This document shows positions 1 through 7,903 of a stretch of 64,000 bases of DNA, piece by piece. Made by a program: the position numbers and the translations under genes. The notes beneath the pieces were generated by a model, which did not search any database, was not told where the DNA came from, and saw only the letters and a list, made by a program, of their open reading frames with translations. The number at the start of each line of letters is the position of its first letter. Position 1 is the first letter of the stretch. Source of the stretch: Pseudanabaena sp. FACHB-2040 (GTDB lineage: Bacteria; Cyanobacteriota; Cyanobacteriia; Phormidesmidales; Phormidesmidaceae); assembly GCF_014696715.1 (NCBI RefSeq), contig NZ_JACJQO010000005.1:1162352-1226351 (forward strand). The letters are read 5' to 3'.

Positions 1-2111
1 AAATCCATCTCCGAAATGCGCTTCTGCACCTGGGGGTCGGTGTAGGCATAACCCTGCTGATACAAATCAACCAGGCTCAATAAATCCTGCAGATAGTTTT
101 GAGCGTGGACAACGTTGCCATGGATGAAGTTGATGGGGTTATTGATTTCATGAGCCACCCCAGCCACCATCTGACCCAGGCTAGACATTTTTTCGGTGTG
201 GATTAGCTGAGTCTGGGTCTGCTTTAGGTCTTGCAAAGCCTGCTGTAGGCGAATGGCCTGCTTCATCGCCGTTTCTGCCGTGATGCAGCTACGCTCGTAC
301 AGTTTTGCCTGCTTGATAGCAATCTCAGCCTGCTCAGCTAGCTGTTGCAGCAGCGCTATTTCAGTTGCTTTCCACTGCCGAGGGGCGCGGCATTCGTGGG
401 CGACTAGCAGACCCCAGAGCTGGCTACCAATGCGAATCGGCACAACTAGGTTGGACTTGACCTGCAGGCTCTGCAAAAACTGAATATGGCAAGGGTGCAG
501 AGACGAGCCCTCTACATCATTGACGACGCTGACCCGGTTTTGGTCGCGGTACTGCAGAGCATATTCGAGGGGAAAGCAAATATCGTCGTAGACTTCGTGA
601 AGGATCGAAATCCACTCCTCTTGCACATCCTCGACAACAACGGTGCCCTGGTAGTTGCGGGCGAATTTGTAGATCACCACCCGATCAGTATTGAGTAGCG
701 ATCGCACTTCGCGCACAATCGTTCGCAGCACCAGCTGATAGTCGAGCGTGCTGCGAATCTGGTCGGTCACCTGCCGCAGCAAATGAGCTGACTCTAGCGA
801 CTGCTGCAGCTCAGCCGTGCGCTCCTGCACCTGCCGCTCCAGACTGCTATTGAGGGTTTGCACCTGCTCGTATAGAGAATGATGCTGAATCGCCATGGAA
901 AACTGGCGCTGCAAAACTTGGGCTAGATCGATGTCCCTGGGTTGCCAGCCACGAATTTGTCCCCGCTTAAGTTCGCGCCAGGCAGCAAAAGACTGACGCG
1001 GCTGCTGCTGCTCTTGGGCCGGGTTAAACCGACCGGCCCACCAGGTTTCGGTCTCGGTTTCGTGGCGAAAAACGCTCAGGTAGCCCAGCAGCACCTGATT
1101 GTACTGCAGCGGCACTACTAGCAAACTGCGCAGCCGCTGCGGCTGAAACGCCTCAGCAATAGGCTGGAGCGCAGCTTCTTGAGTAAGGTCATCAATAGCC
1201 CAAATGCGATCGTTTGGCCCCTCGGGATGAACAGTCTGTTGCCAGAGCGGATGGTGCTCCACTGGGCACAGGTGATCCTGGGAGAGTAAGATCGGCTGCT
1301 TACCTACTGTGTAGACCTGAGCAAACAGGTGATGATCGGTGTTGAGGTATAGCCGTCCACCCACGCCCTGTAGCAGCTTGACCGTTTCCTCTAGCGCCTC
1401 GTGAAGCTGAATTTTAGGAAGAGAGTGCAGCAGGCTAGTAATTTTATTGAGAGCCGCTTCCCGCTGCGCCTGCTGCTGCGCCTGAACTAGCAGCGTCGCC
1501 TGGGCAATCGCTAGCGCTGCCTGATCGGCAATCTGCTGCACCAGCCGCAGCTCCTTCACCTTAAAAGATCGGGGTTGGGCATGGTGCGCCACCAGCAGAC
1601 CCCACAGCTGCGGCTCAACCTGCTGCTGCTGCAGGTCGTAGTGCAAAATGGGCACCACCAGCGACGCCTGCACGCCCATTGCCGTTAAATACTCAACGTG
1701 ACAAGGGCTGACCGTCCGGTAGTGAATATCCTCAACGGCCAGCGGCTCACCATTTTCAGGGCAAAGTAGGGGACTAAAGCCAATCTGCTGCAGATGCACA
1801 TTCACAATCGATCGCTGCCGCGCCCTAAGATATAGCTCCCGCGCCCACAGGGGAATATCGTCGGCTGGGAAGTTAAGCCCTAGCAACGGCGGTAGGCAGC
1901 GATCGCGAATCGTTTCAGCAACCACCTCACCGCTGGCATCGGCATGAAACTGGTAGAGCATCACCCGATCTAGGCTAAGACAAGCCCGGACCTCTTCTAC
2001 CGTAGTTTCTAGAATTGCACTTAAATCCAGGGAGCGCCGAATGCGGTTGATGGCCCGCTGAAGAGATATCTCCTGCTGACCACTCAAGGTGGACTCGCGT
2101 TGCTGATACAT
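1..2111 (-). CDS. Multi-GAF sensor histidine kinase, candidate bilin-binding photoreceptor (3' end cut by window edge)
   Basis: My reverse-strand translation is open for 703 codons from ATG 2111 to the window edge. It shows three GAF domains, then a HisKA dimerisation domain with the H-box VAHEINNPINF near the edge. The ATPase domain lies outside. GAF1 (about residues 20-220) has PADDIPLWARELY and SPCHVEYL, the Asp-Ile-Pro and Cys-His motifs of phytochrome-type GAFs. GAF2 (about 230-400) is divergent and has no such cysteine. GAF3 (about 440-610) has DDICF and, 29 residues later, HPCHIQFL, the two-cysteine pattern of DXCF cyanobacteriochromes. A coiled segment (VQTLNSSLERQVQERTAEL) joins GAF2 and GAF3. 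No membrane segment is seen, so it should be a soluble kinase. Bilin attachment is inferred from motifs. No clear Shine-Dalgarno precedes the start. Confidence 0.88.
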   Translation of the reverse strand, partial: MYQQRESTLSGQQEISLQRAINRIRRSLDLSAILETTVEEVRACLSLDRVMLYQFHADASGEVVAETIRDRCLPPLLGLNFPADDIPLWARELYLRARQRSIVNVHLQQIGFSPLLCPENGEPLAVEDIHYRTVSPCHVEYLTAMGVQASLVVPILHYDLQQQQVEPQLWGLLVAHHAQPRSFKVKELRLVQQIADQAALAIAQATLLVQAQQQAQREAALNKITSLLHSLPKIQLHEALEETVKLLQGVGGRLYLNTDHHLFAQVYTVGKQPILLSQDHLCPVEHHPLWQQTVHPEGPNDRIWAIDDLTQEAALQPIAEAFQPQRLRSLLVVPLQYNQVLLGYLSVFRHETETETWWAGRFNPAQEQQQPRQSFAAWRELKRGQIRGWQPRDIDLAQVLQRQFSMAIQHHSLYEQVQTLNSSLERQVQERTAELQQSLESAHLLRQVTDQIRSTLDYQLVLRTIVREVRSLLNTDRVVIYKFARNYQGTVVVEDVQEEWISILHEVYDDICFPLEYALQYRDQNRVSVVNDVEGSSLHPCHIQFLQSLQVKSNLVVPIRIGSQLWGLLVAHECRAPRQWKATEIALLQQLAEQAEIAIKQAKLYERSCITAETAMKQAIRLQQALQDLKQTQTQLIHTEKMSSLGQMVAGVAHEINNPINFIHGNVVHAQNYLQDLLSLVDLYQQGYAYTDPQVQKRISEMD

Positions 2112-2676
2112 AAATTTATATTTGATTAAAAAATTTTGCCCCTTAGAAAATAGTATTCATGAGCGCAGCCGAACTTAGCATTAAAACTAGACCAACCTAC
2201 ACAAAAATTAAGTAAACCTTAAGTAGGTACGTTGCTGCAACGCGTTCAGTATCACAGAGTCGGCAAATTTTAAAAAAGCGTTGGGGCAGGTTGCGTCTGC
2301 ATCGTAACAGCTATTCAATGAATATTGAGTTTGCTTAAAACCTTCCGGGTTTCTACAGAACGGACTGAATAACGAAGACTTCGTGCCTCAGACAGACTCC
2401 TAGTGTTTTTTGGGAACACAGCTCTGTTACTTTTGGTCATTATGATCAGCCCTTTGCATGAAGTTGTTCTACCGAAAACTTCTATAAGCTTGAGAGTGGG
2501 TAAATTAATCTAGCTAATATTGCCTTGTCAGATATTTGACTATGGCAACTAGTCTAATATTTCTCCCTTTAGAGGCTTTCTTTAAAGATTTAGAAATAGG
2601 GAGAAATAGTTGGAGCTTAATTATTTTCTAAACCCCTTTTGACAACGTTAAAGCAGATATTTGAGGACGCGTGAGT
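2112..2676. other. 565-bp intergenic region between divergent genes
   Basis: AT-rich spacer between the kinase (minus) and the SLH gene (plus); it must hold both promoters. It contains a perfect 6+1+6 inverted repeat (CGTTGC-T-GCAACG, 2230-2242) directly after two TTAAGTA copies, which may be a regulator site. No convincing ORF or RNA gene was seen. Confidence 0.5.
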
Positions 2677-3996
2677 ATGCTTCAATTTTCAAAATGGCAG
2701 CTAGGTGGGGCAGCCTTAGTCGCCCTTGGAACCGTTTCTGGGGTAGCTAGCACTCTAGTCACTACGGCTCCTGCTGAAGCCCAACAGGCAAACTTTTCGG
2801 ATGTTAGTTTTGGCTACTGGGCTCGCCCCTTCATTGAGCGCTTGGCTCAGGAAAACATCATTGCTGGCTTTCCTGATGGCACCTTCAAGCCTAACCAGCC
2901 GGTAACTCGGGCCCAGTTTGCGGCGATTGTGGAGCAGGCGTTTGACCAGCCTGGGACCCGTTCAGCCCCAAATTTTCCTGATGTGCCTAACAACTACTGG
3001 GCTGAAGACGTAATCTCTGGGGCCTACAGCAGCGGCTTCTTATCCGGCTATCCTGACGGTAGATTCCAACCTGCCCAGGAAATTCCCAGAGTGCAGGCGC
3101 TAGTGTCTCTGGCTAACGGACTGAACTTTAGCCCTCAAGGCAGCGTTAATGAGGCTCTAGATCGTTACCAAGATGAGGGAGAGATCCCTCGCTATGCCCA
3201 GGAGGCTGTAGCTGCCGCAACCCAGCGTAACGTGGTTGTAAGCTATCCCACCCCTAACACCCTCAACCCGCAGCGGCCAGCTACGCGGGCTGAAGTTGCG
3301 GCCTTTGTGTACCAGGCTCTAGTCGCCCAAGGTAAACTCCCTGCCCTAGAGGCCAATTCGGAAGCCGCAAGGTACATTGTCGGCTACGGAACAGGTACGG
3401 CTACAGGTACAGGTACAGGTACAGGTACAGGTACAGGGTCAAATCCGACTACCTCAACTAACCAAAACTCAAACCTGAGGGTTGAGGCGGGCACTCCCAT
3501 CAGCGTGCGCTATCCCAATGCGGGTGCCAACCGGATTGATATCATTGTGGCCCCTGGGCAAACGGTTGCGACCTCTCTAGAAGTCGCCCAGCCTATTCGT
3601 AATGCAGCGGGCCAAGTGCTGGTGCCAGCAGGCAGCACCCTTCAGGGCCGGATTGTGCCGGTCAACATTCAGGGCTCGTCGATTACGGCAGCTCAGTTTG
3701 TAGCCGATTCACTGACAGTTGGCAATAATAACTACCCAGTCCGGATCGTTTCTAGTCCGGTTGCGGCTACCCAAAACGTCAACCAGGCTACTCTACAGGG
3801 TGCGCTGGTCACCACGGCAGCCCAGTCAATTCTAGGGCCTCTGGTGGGGAACCAGAATATTGGCAATGTGATCGGTCAGGTGATTACCGGCAGCGGCAAC
3901 ACTACCTCTCAAAATGCGGTGGTTGTAATTAATCCTAATCAGCTGGAGCTGCGGGTAGATTCTGCGTTCTCTGTCAATTCGGTTGCACAGAACTAG
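2677..3996 (+). CDS. SLH-domain surface protein with Gly-Thr repeat linker
   Basis: Exported protein of about 439 residues. A signal peptide ending near APAEAQQ is followed by three S-layer homology motifs (first FSDVSFGYWARPFIERLA, second FPDVPNNYWAEDVISG, third more diverged), a short Gly-Thr repeat tract encoded by an ACAGGT hexanucleotide array, and a beta-rich C-terminal domain of about 165 residues that I do not recognise. SLH motifs usually bind peptidoglycan or cell-wall polymers. A GTG at 2671 is in frame, but GAGGA at 2663-2667 sits nine bases before ATG 2677, so I prefer the ATG. A strong terminator follows at 4031. Confidence 0.85.
   Translation: MLQFSKWQLGGAALVALGTVSGVASTLVTTAPAEAQQANFSDVSFGYWARPFIERLAQENIIAGFPDGTFKPNQPVTRAQFAAIVEQAFDQPGTRSAPNFPDVPNNYWAEDVISGAYSSGFLSGYPDGRFQPAQEIPRVQALVSLANGLNFSPQGSVNEALDRYQDEGEIPRYAQEAVAAATQRNVVVSYPTPNTLNPQRPATRAEVAAFVYQALVAQGKLPALEANSEAARYIVGYGTGTATGTGTGTGTGTGSNPTTSTNQNSNLRVEAGTPISVRYPNAGANRIDIIVAPGQTVATSLEVAQPIRNAAGQVLVPAGSTLQGRIVPVNIQGSSITAAQFVADSLTVGNNNYPVRIVSSPVAATQNVNQATLQGALVTTAAQSILGPLVGNQNIGNVIGQVITGSGNTTSQNAVVVINPNQLELRVDSAFSVNSVAQN
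3391..3438 (+). repeat. ACAGGT hexanucleotide tandem array inside the SLH gene
   Basis: Five perfect ACAGGT units (3403-3432) and one ending in GGG, preceded by two degenerate units. It encodes alternating Thr-Gly. Each unit is 6 bp, so slippage changes linker length without breaking the frame. Confidence 0.9.
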
Positions 3997-4030
3997 TTCA
4001 GTTCTAGGCATCTCAATGAGTTGAATCATC

Positions 4031-4059
4031 AGAAAACCCCGGCAAGACCGGGGTTTTCT
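4031..4059. terminator. Bidirectional intrinsic terminator
   Basis: Perfect 12-bp stem (AGAAAACCCCGG / CCGGGGTTTTCT) with a 5-nt loop, A-rich on the left arm and T-rich on the right. It lies between the converging SLH (plus) and MscS (minus) genes and can serve both. Confidence 0.9.
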
Positions 4060-4069
4060 GTGGAGCTGT

Positions 4070-4963
4070 CTATTGCTGCTCAGAGCGGGCTCCATTGAGC
4101 GGCTTGCTTTCCTCAAAGTTGCGCTGGTCATAAAAGTGCAGAGTGCGGATGGGGTAGGGGATGCTGATCTGGTTGCGATCGCAAGCCTCCTTCAGCGCCA
4201 TAATTACCCGCGAACGGGTTCGTCGCACGTCAGCAATTTGCGGTGCCGTCCAATAGCGCACCTTAAAATCGATAGAGCTGTCGCCAAAACCTACTGCGTC
4301 TACCTCCGGGGCCGGTTCCTTCAGCACTCCTTCAATATCGCTGTTGAGCACATTCAGAAACGCTTCTCTGGCTAGCGGCAGAGGTGTCGTGTAATCCACC
4401 CCAATATCTAAGTCAGTGCGACGGCATTGCTTAGCTGTGAGCACCCGCACAGCATTGGTAAAGACGATGGAGTTAGGAATTTCAACCAGTTCTCCCGTGT
4501 AGTTGAGAATGCGGGTCGTGCGAATCTGAATTGATTCAACAATGCCCTCATACTCATTGACCACAATTTGATCGCCCAGCTGAAACGGCTCCTCGATCAG
4601 CAGCAAAATGCCCGCCAAAAAGTTCTTAAAAATATCTTGGAAAGCAAAGCCAATCGCAACAGAGCCTAACCCCAGCAGGCCAATAATGTCTCCTAGCCGT
4701 AGGTCAGGAAAAGCCACAACCGCAGCAATCATAATGCCTACAACCCAAGTGCCAATGCGGCAGCTCTGGGTAAAGAGAAGCTGTAGAGAACGGCTCTTTA
4801 AGATGCGCCTACCAAACCGCTTACTAACCTGATTGACCCCCCGCACCACATACTGGGTAATCAGCAGAATAACCAGCGCCAGCAGGATTGCCGGGAGCAG
4901 CCTCACTGCTCCGCCCACCAGATCTAGTAGGCTCTCTTGAACTCTTTTCACCAGTGCGTTCAT
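4070..4963 (-). CDS. Small-conductance mechanosensitive channel, MscS family
   Basis: Protein of 297 residues in the size range of short MscS proteins. It has an N-terminal hydrophobic segment (LLPAILLALVILLITQYVV), further membrane helices, and the pore-lining/beta-domain signature GLGSVAIGFAFQDIFKNFLAG followed by EEPFQLGDQIVV and VEIPNSIVFTNAV. The C-terminal cytoplasmic vestibule domain is complete. The family opens under membrane tension to release solutes during osmotic downshock. It is a single gene, convergent with the SLH gene and divergent from the helicase. ATG 4963 is the natural start. Confidence 0.92.
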   Translation of the reverse strand: MNALVKRVQESLLDLVGGAVRLLPAILLALVILLITQYVVRGVNQVSKRFGRRILKSRSLQLLFTQSCRIGTWVVGIMIAAVVAFPDLRLGDIIGLLGLGSVAIGFAFQDIFKNFLAGILLLIEEPFQLGDQIVVNEYEGIVESIQIRTTRILNYTGELVEIPNSIVFTNAVRVLTAKQCRRTDLDIGVDYTTPLPLAREAFLNVLNSDIEGVLKEPAPEVDAVGFGDSSIDFKVRYWTAPQIADVRRTRSRVIMALKEACDRNQISIPYPIRTLHFYDQRNFEESKPLNGARSEQQ

Positions 4964-5164
4964 AACCTTTCACAAATTGTCGCCTTGTCGTTGCTCAGTG
5001 GGGCCTATAGCCCACTAGAAGCGGTTGTAAAACCCCTAATGTCTTAACGCATTCTGGCGCGAACGGAACGTTCAGGATCTGCTACCTGTCTCTCAAAATC
5101 CAGGGACACTCACGAAAGCCCTTAAACTCGTTAATAGGCTATCGTGTGGGCTGGAGGCATTTCT

Positions 5165-7591
5165 GTGGCGAAGTTTCAACGCCTGCACCCAATTTATAGC
5201 TGGTTTTCGAAGCAGGGTTGGCAGCCGCTGGCGTTTCAGCAGAAGACCTGGGAAGCTTACCTATCGGGCAAAAGCGGCCTAATCCAGGTGCCCACTGGGT
5301 CAGGCAAGACCTACGCAGCCGTCATGGGACCGATCGCAGCCATGCTAGAAACGCCGGGGACAGGGCTGCAGCTGCTCTATATTACGCCGTTGCGATCGCT
5401 ATCGAGAGACATCGAGCAGTCCATCCGGCGACCCATCGAAGAGATGGGCTGGGGCCTGCGGGTAGAGTCGCGCACTGGAGACACCAGTTCAGCCCGTAAA
5501 GCCAAGCAGCTCAAAGCTCTACCCGACATTCTCATCACCACACCCGAATCGCTATCGGTAATGCTGTCTTACCAGGACGGGGCTAAGCGGTTCAGTACCT
5601 TGCGCTGCGTGATCTTAGACGAGTGGCATGAGCTAATGAGCACCAAACGGGGAACGCAGACGGAGCTGTGTTTGGGCTATTTGCGATCGCTTCAGCCCAA
5701 CCTGCAAACCTGGGCCGTCTCTGCCACTCTAGGCAATCTAGAGGAGGCGGCTCAAACCGCTGTAGGGCTGGGGCCGAAACCCGCCATCATCCAATCGGAC
5801 TTGAAACGAGAAACGGTGATTAAGAGCATTTTGCCGGAGTCGGTAGACACCTTCCCCTGGGCGGGACACCTGGGCCTGCGGATGTTCGAGACGCTGGTAA
5901 ACGCCCTCGATATTGAAAAGTCTACGCTCATCTTTACCAACACCCGCAGCCAGGCAGAGCGCTGGTTTCAGGCCCTAGCCTTTGCCCTCCCAGAGCACTT
6001 AGACAAGATTGCTCTGCACCACGGCTCTATCGACGTAAAAGAGCGGGAGGCAATCGAGGCCGGAGTAAAGCGGGGCGGCATCAGGTGGGTCGTCTGCACC
6101 TCCTCTTTGGATCTGGGCGTAGACTTTCAGCCGGTAGAGCGAGTTGTGCAGATCGGCAGCGCCAAAAAACTAGCGCGACTGCTGCAGCGGGCAGGCCGTT
6201 CAGCTCACGTTCCCGAAGGCACCTCAGAAGTATTCTTTCTGCCGACCAACGCGCTGGAACTGCTGGAAATCTCGGCCTTTCGACGGGGATTAGCTTGCGG
6301 GGATGTTGAAACCCGAAAACCTCAAAACAAGCCTTACGATGTGCTGGTGCAGCATTTGGTGACGCTGGCTTGCGGCGATGGATTTGAGCCAACATCAATT
6401 CTGAAAAACCTGCGGCAGACCATAGCCTACTCTGATCTAAGTAACGAAGAATTTGAGTGGATTCTTAACTTCACTGAGAAAGGAGGCAAATGTCTCAGTG
6501 CCTATCCCCACTACCGCAAAGTAGGGCTGGAAGAAGGCATGTATCGCATTGCTGATGACAAGCTCGCTCGAATGCATCGGATGGGCATTGGCACCATCAC
6601 GTCTAATGCAGCAGTTCGCATTGTCTACACCAACCGCAAAGAAATTGGCACGGTCGAGGAAGGCTTTGTCTCCCGGCTGAACAAAGGAGATGTCTTCTTT
6701 TTTGCGGGGCGACAGCTAGAGTTTTTTCAGATGAAAGACATGGTGGTGTATGTCAAAAACACCCAGCGAAAATCGACCGTTACGCCTACTTGGGGAGGCA
6801 GCCAACTCGCCATTTCAGACACCCTCAGCCGCCATCTGCGACAGGAAGTGGAATGGGTCCAGCAGCAGACTAAACCCAATGAGGAGCTAGCCTGCATCCA
6901 GCCGATTCTAGCAACTCAAAATCGCCTTTCCTCACTGCCCACAACCGAGGAACTGCTGATCGAATCCTGCAAAACTCGCGAGGGGCAACACCTCTATGTC
7001 TTTCCCTACGAGGGACGATTTGTGCATGAGGGCTTGGGCTTCTTGTGGGGCTATCGCTTTGCCAAACAAAAGCAGGCAACCTTTACAATTTCAGTCAACG
7101 ACTACGGCTTTGAGATTCTAGGCCCCAAAGACTACCCCTACAAAGACCTGTTTTCAAAGGACTTTTTTAGCCTCGATAACTTAGAAGACGACATCAAAGC
7201 CAGTCTCAACATTTCAGAGCTGGTTCAGCGCAAGTTTCGAGGTGTAGCCCAGGTAGCAGGGCTGGTGTTTAAGGGCTATCCGGGGTCGCGCAAAACCGCC
7301 AGTCAGCTGCAGGTCAGCTCTTCTTTGATGTATGACGTCTTTAGCAAATACGAACCCGACAACCTACTGCTAAAACAGGCAGAACGCGAAGTCTTGCAAG
7401 ATCAGCTAGAAACGCATCGGCTAGCAAAGACCCTAAACCGCCTCAACGAGTTGTCAGTAGTTTGGAATGAGACCAAGCGCCCTTCCCCCTTTGCCTTTCC
7501 GCTACTGGTCGAGCGCCTGAGTTCCCGCATGTCAAATGAGTCTCTGCTAGAGCGCATTGAGCGAATGAAACAGCAGTGGGGCAAAAAGTAG
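5165..7591 (+). CDS. Ligase-associated DEXH-box DNA helicase (Lhr-like)
   Basis: Superfamily 2 helicase of about 808 residues. Visible are a Q-motif-like N-terminus (WQPLAFQQKTWEAYL), Walker A PTGSGKT (about residues 43-49), the DEXH box DEWH (about 152-155), SATLGN (motif III), and the RecA2 motifs DLGVDFQPVERVVQIGS and QRAGRSAH, then the long Lhr-type C-terminal region. Such helicases are encoded beside ATP-dependent DNA ligases and are linked to DNA repair; the ligase is 3 kb downstream here. An in-frame GTG lies at 5144, but GGAGG at 5153-5157 is spaced 7 nt from GTG 5165, so the latter is preferred. A dispersed repeat follows the stop codon. Confidence 0.9.
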   Translation: MAKFQRLHPIYSWFSKQGWQPLAFQQKTWEAYLSGKSGLIQVPTGSGKTYAAVMGPIAAMLETPGTGLQLLYITPLRSLSRDIEQSIRRPIEEMGWGLRVESRTGDTSSARKAKQLKALPDILITTPESLSVMLSYQDGAKRFSTLRCVILDEWHELMSTKRGTQTELCLGYLRSLQPNLQTWAVSATLGNLEEAAQTAVGLGPKPAIIQSDLKRETVIKSILPESVDTFPWAGHLGLRMFETLVNALDIEKSTLIFTNTRSQAERWFQALAFALPEHLDKIALHHGSIDVKEREAIEAGVKRGGIRWVVCTSSLDLGVDFQPVERVVQIGSAKKLARLLQRAGRSAHVPEGTSEVFFLPTNALELLEISAFRRGLACGDVETRKPQNKPYDVLVQHLVTLACGDGFEPTSILKNLRQTIAYSDLSNEEFEWILNFTEKGGKCLSAYPHYRKVGLEEGMYRIADDKLARMHRMGIGTITSNAAVRIVYTNRKEIGTVEEGFVSRLNKGDVFFFAGRQLEFFQMKDMVVYVKNTQRKSTVTPTWGGSQLAISDTLSRHLRQEVEWVQQQTKPNEELACIQPILATQNRLSSLPTTEELLIESCKTREGQHLYVFPYEGRFVHEGLGFLWGYRFAKQKQATFTISVNDYGFEILGPKDYPYKDLFSKDFFSLDNLEDDIKASLNISELVQRKFRGVAQVAGLVFKGYPGSRKTASQLQVSSSLMYDVFSKYEPDNLLLKQAEREVLQDQLETHRLAKTLNRLNELSVVWNETKRPSPFAFPLLVERLSSRMSNESLLERIERMKQQWGKK

Positions 7592-7903
7592 ACGGTCTTG
7601 CTGACTCTGTCACCAGCTCAGACAAGCAATGTAGTAGAGCAGCTAGTCCTTTTTTGTAGGTTGGTGTCAAGCTTGCGCTGGCGTAGCCTCCTCTTTGGAG
7701 ATAACCCAACAAACCTCTAAAACGGTTGGGTTTTGCTGAGCCTCAGTCCAACCTACTTGAGGCCCTATCCAAATCAGCCTTTTTGGTAGAGATTCGCTAT
7801 TTCTACGGTAGACGCTGCTGAACCCCAGCAAAATCCCGTAATAACGCTGGCGAATTTTCGATGAAGCACTGGGCTCCCTGGACGTGGTGCATCAGAGAAA
7901 ACA
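7592..7903. other. 312-bp spacer between helicase and comEC
   Basis: Largely occupied by copy 1 of a 101-bp inverted-repeat element (7656-7756). The last 100 bases before comEC show no clear promoter or coding potential. Confidence 0.5.
7656..7756. repeat. Dispersed 101-bp inverted-repeat element, copy 1
   Basis: Bounded by perfect 9-bp terminal inverted repeats GTAGGTTGG (7656-7664) and CCAACCTAC (7748-7756), with an internal AACCCAAC / GTTGGGTT pair. Copy 2 is at 36610-36710, also 101 bp. The two share 26 identical bases across the left end, beginning 14 bases outside it (GCTAGTCCTTTTTT). It resembles the small non-autonomous palindromic repeats common between cyanobacterial genes. Confidence 0.8.

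Noticed and set aside
7656..7756. The 101-bp inverted repeat considered as an insertion sequence
   Set aside because: Too short to encode a transposase; it is at most a non-autonomous element.
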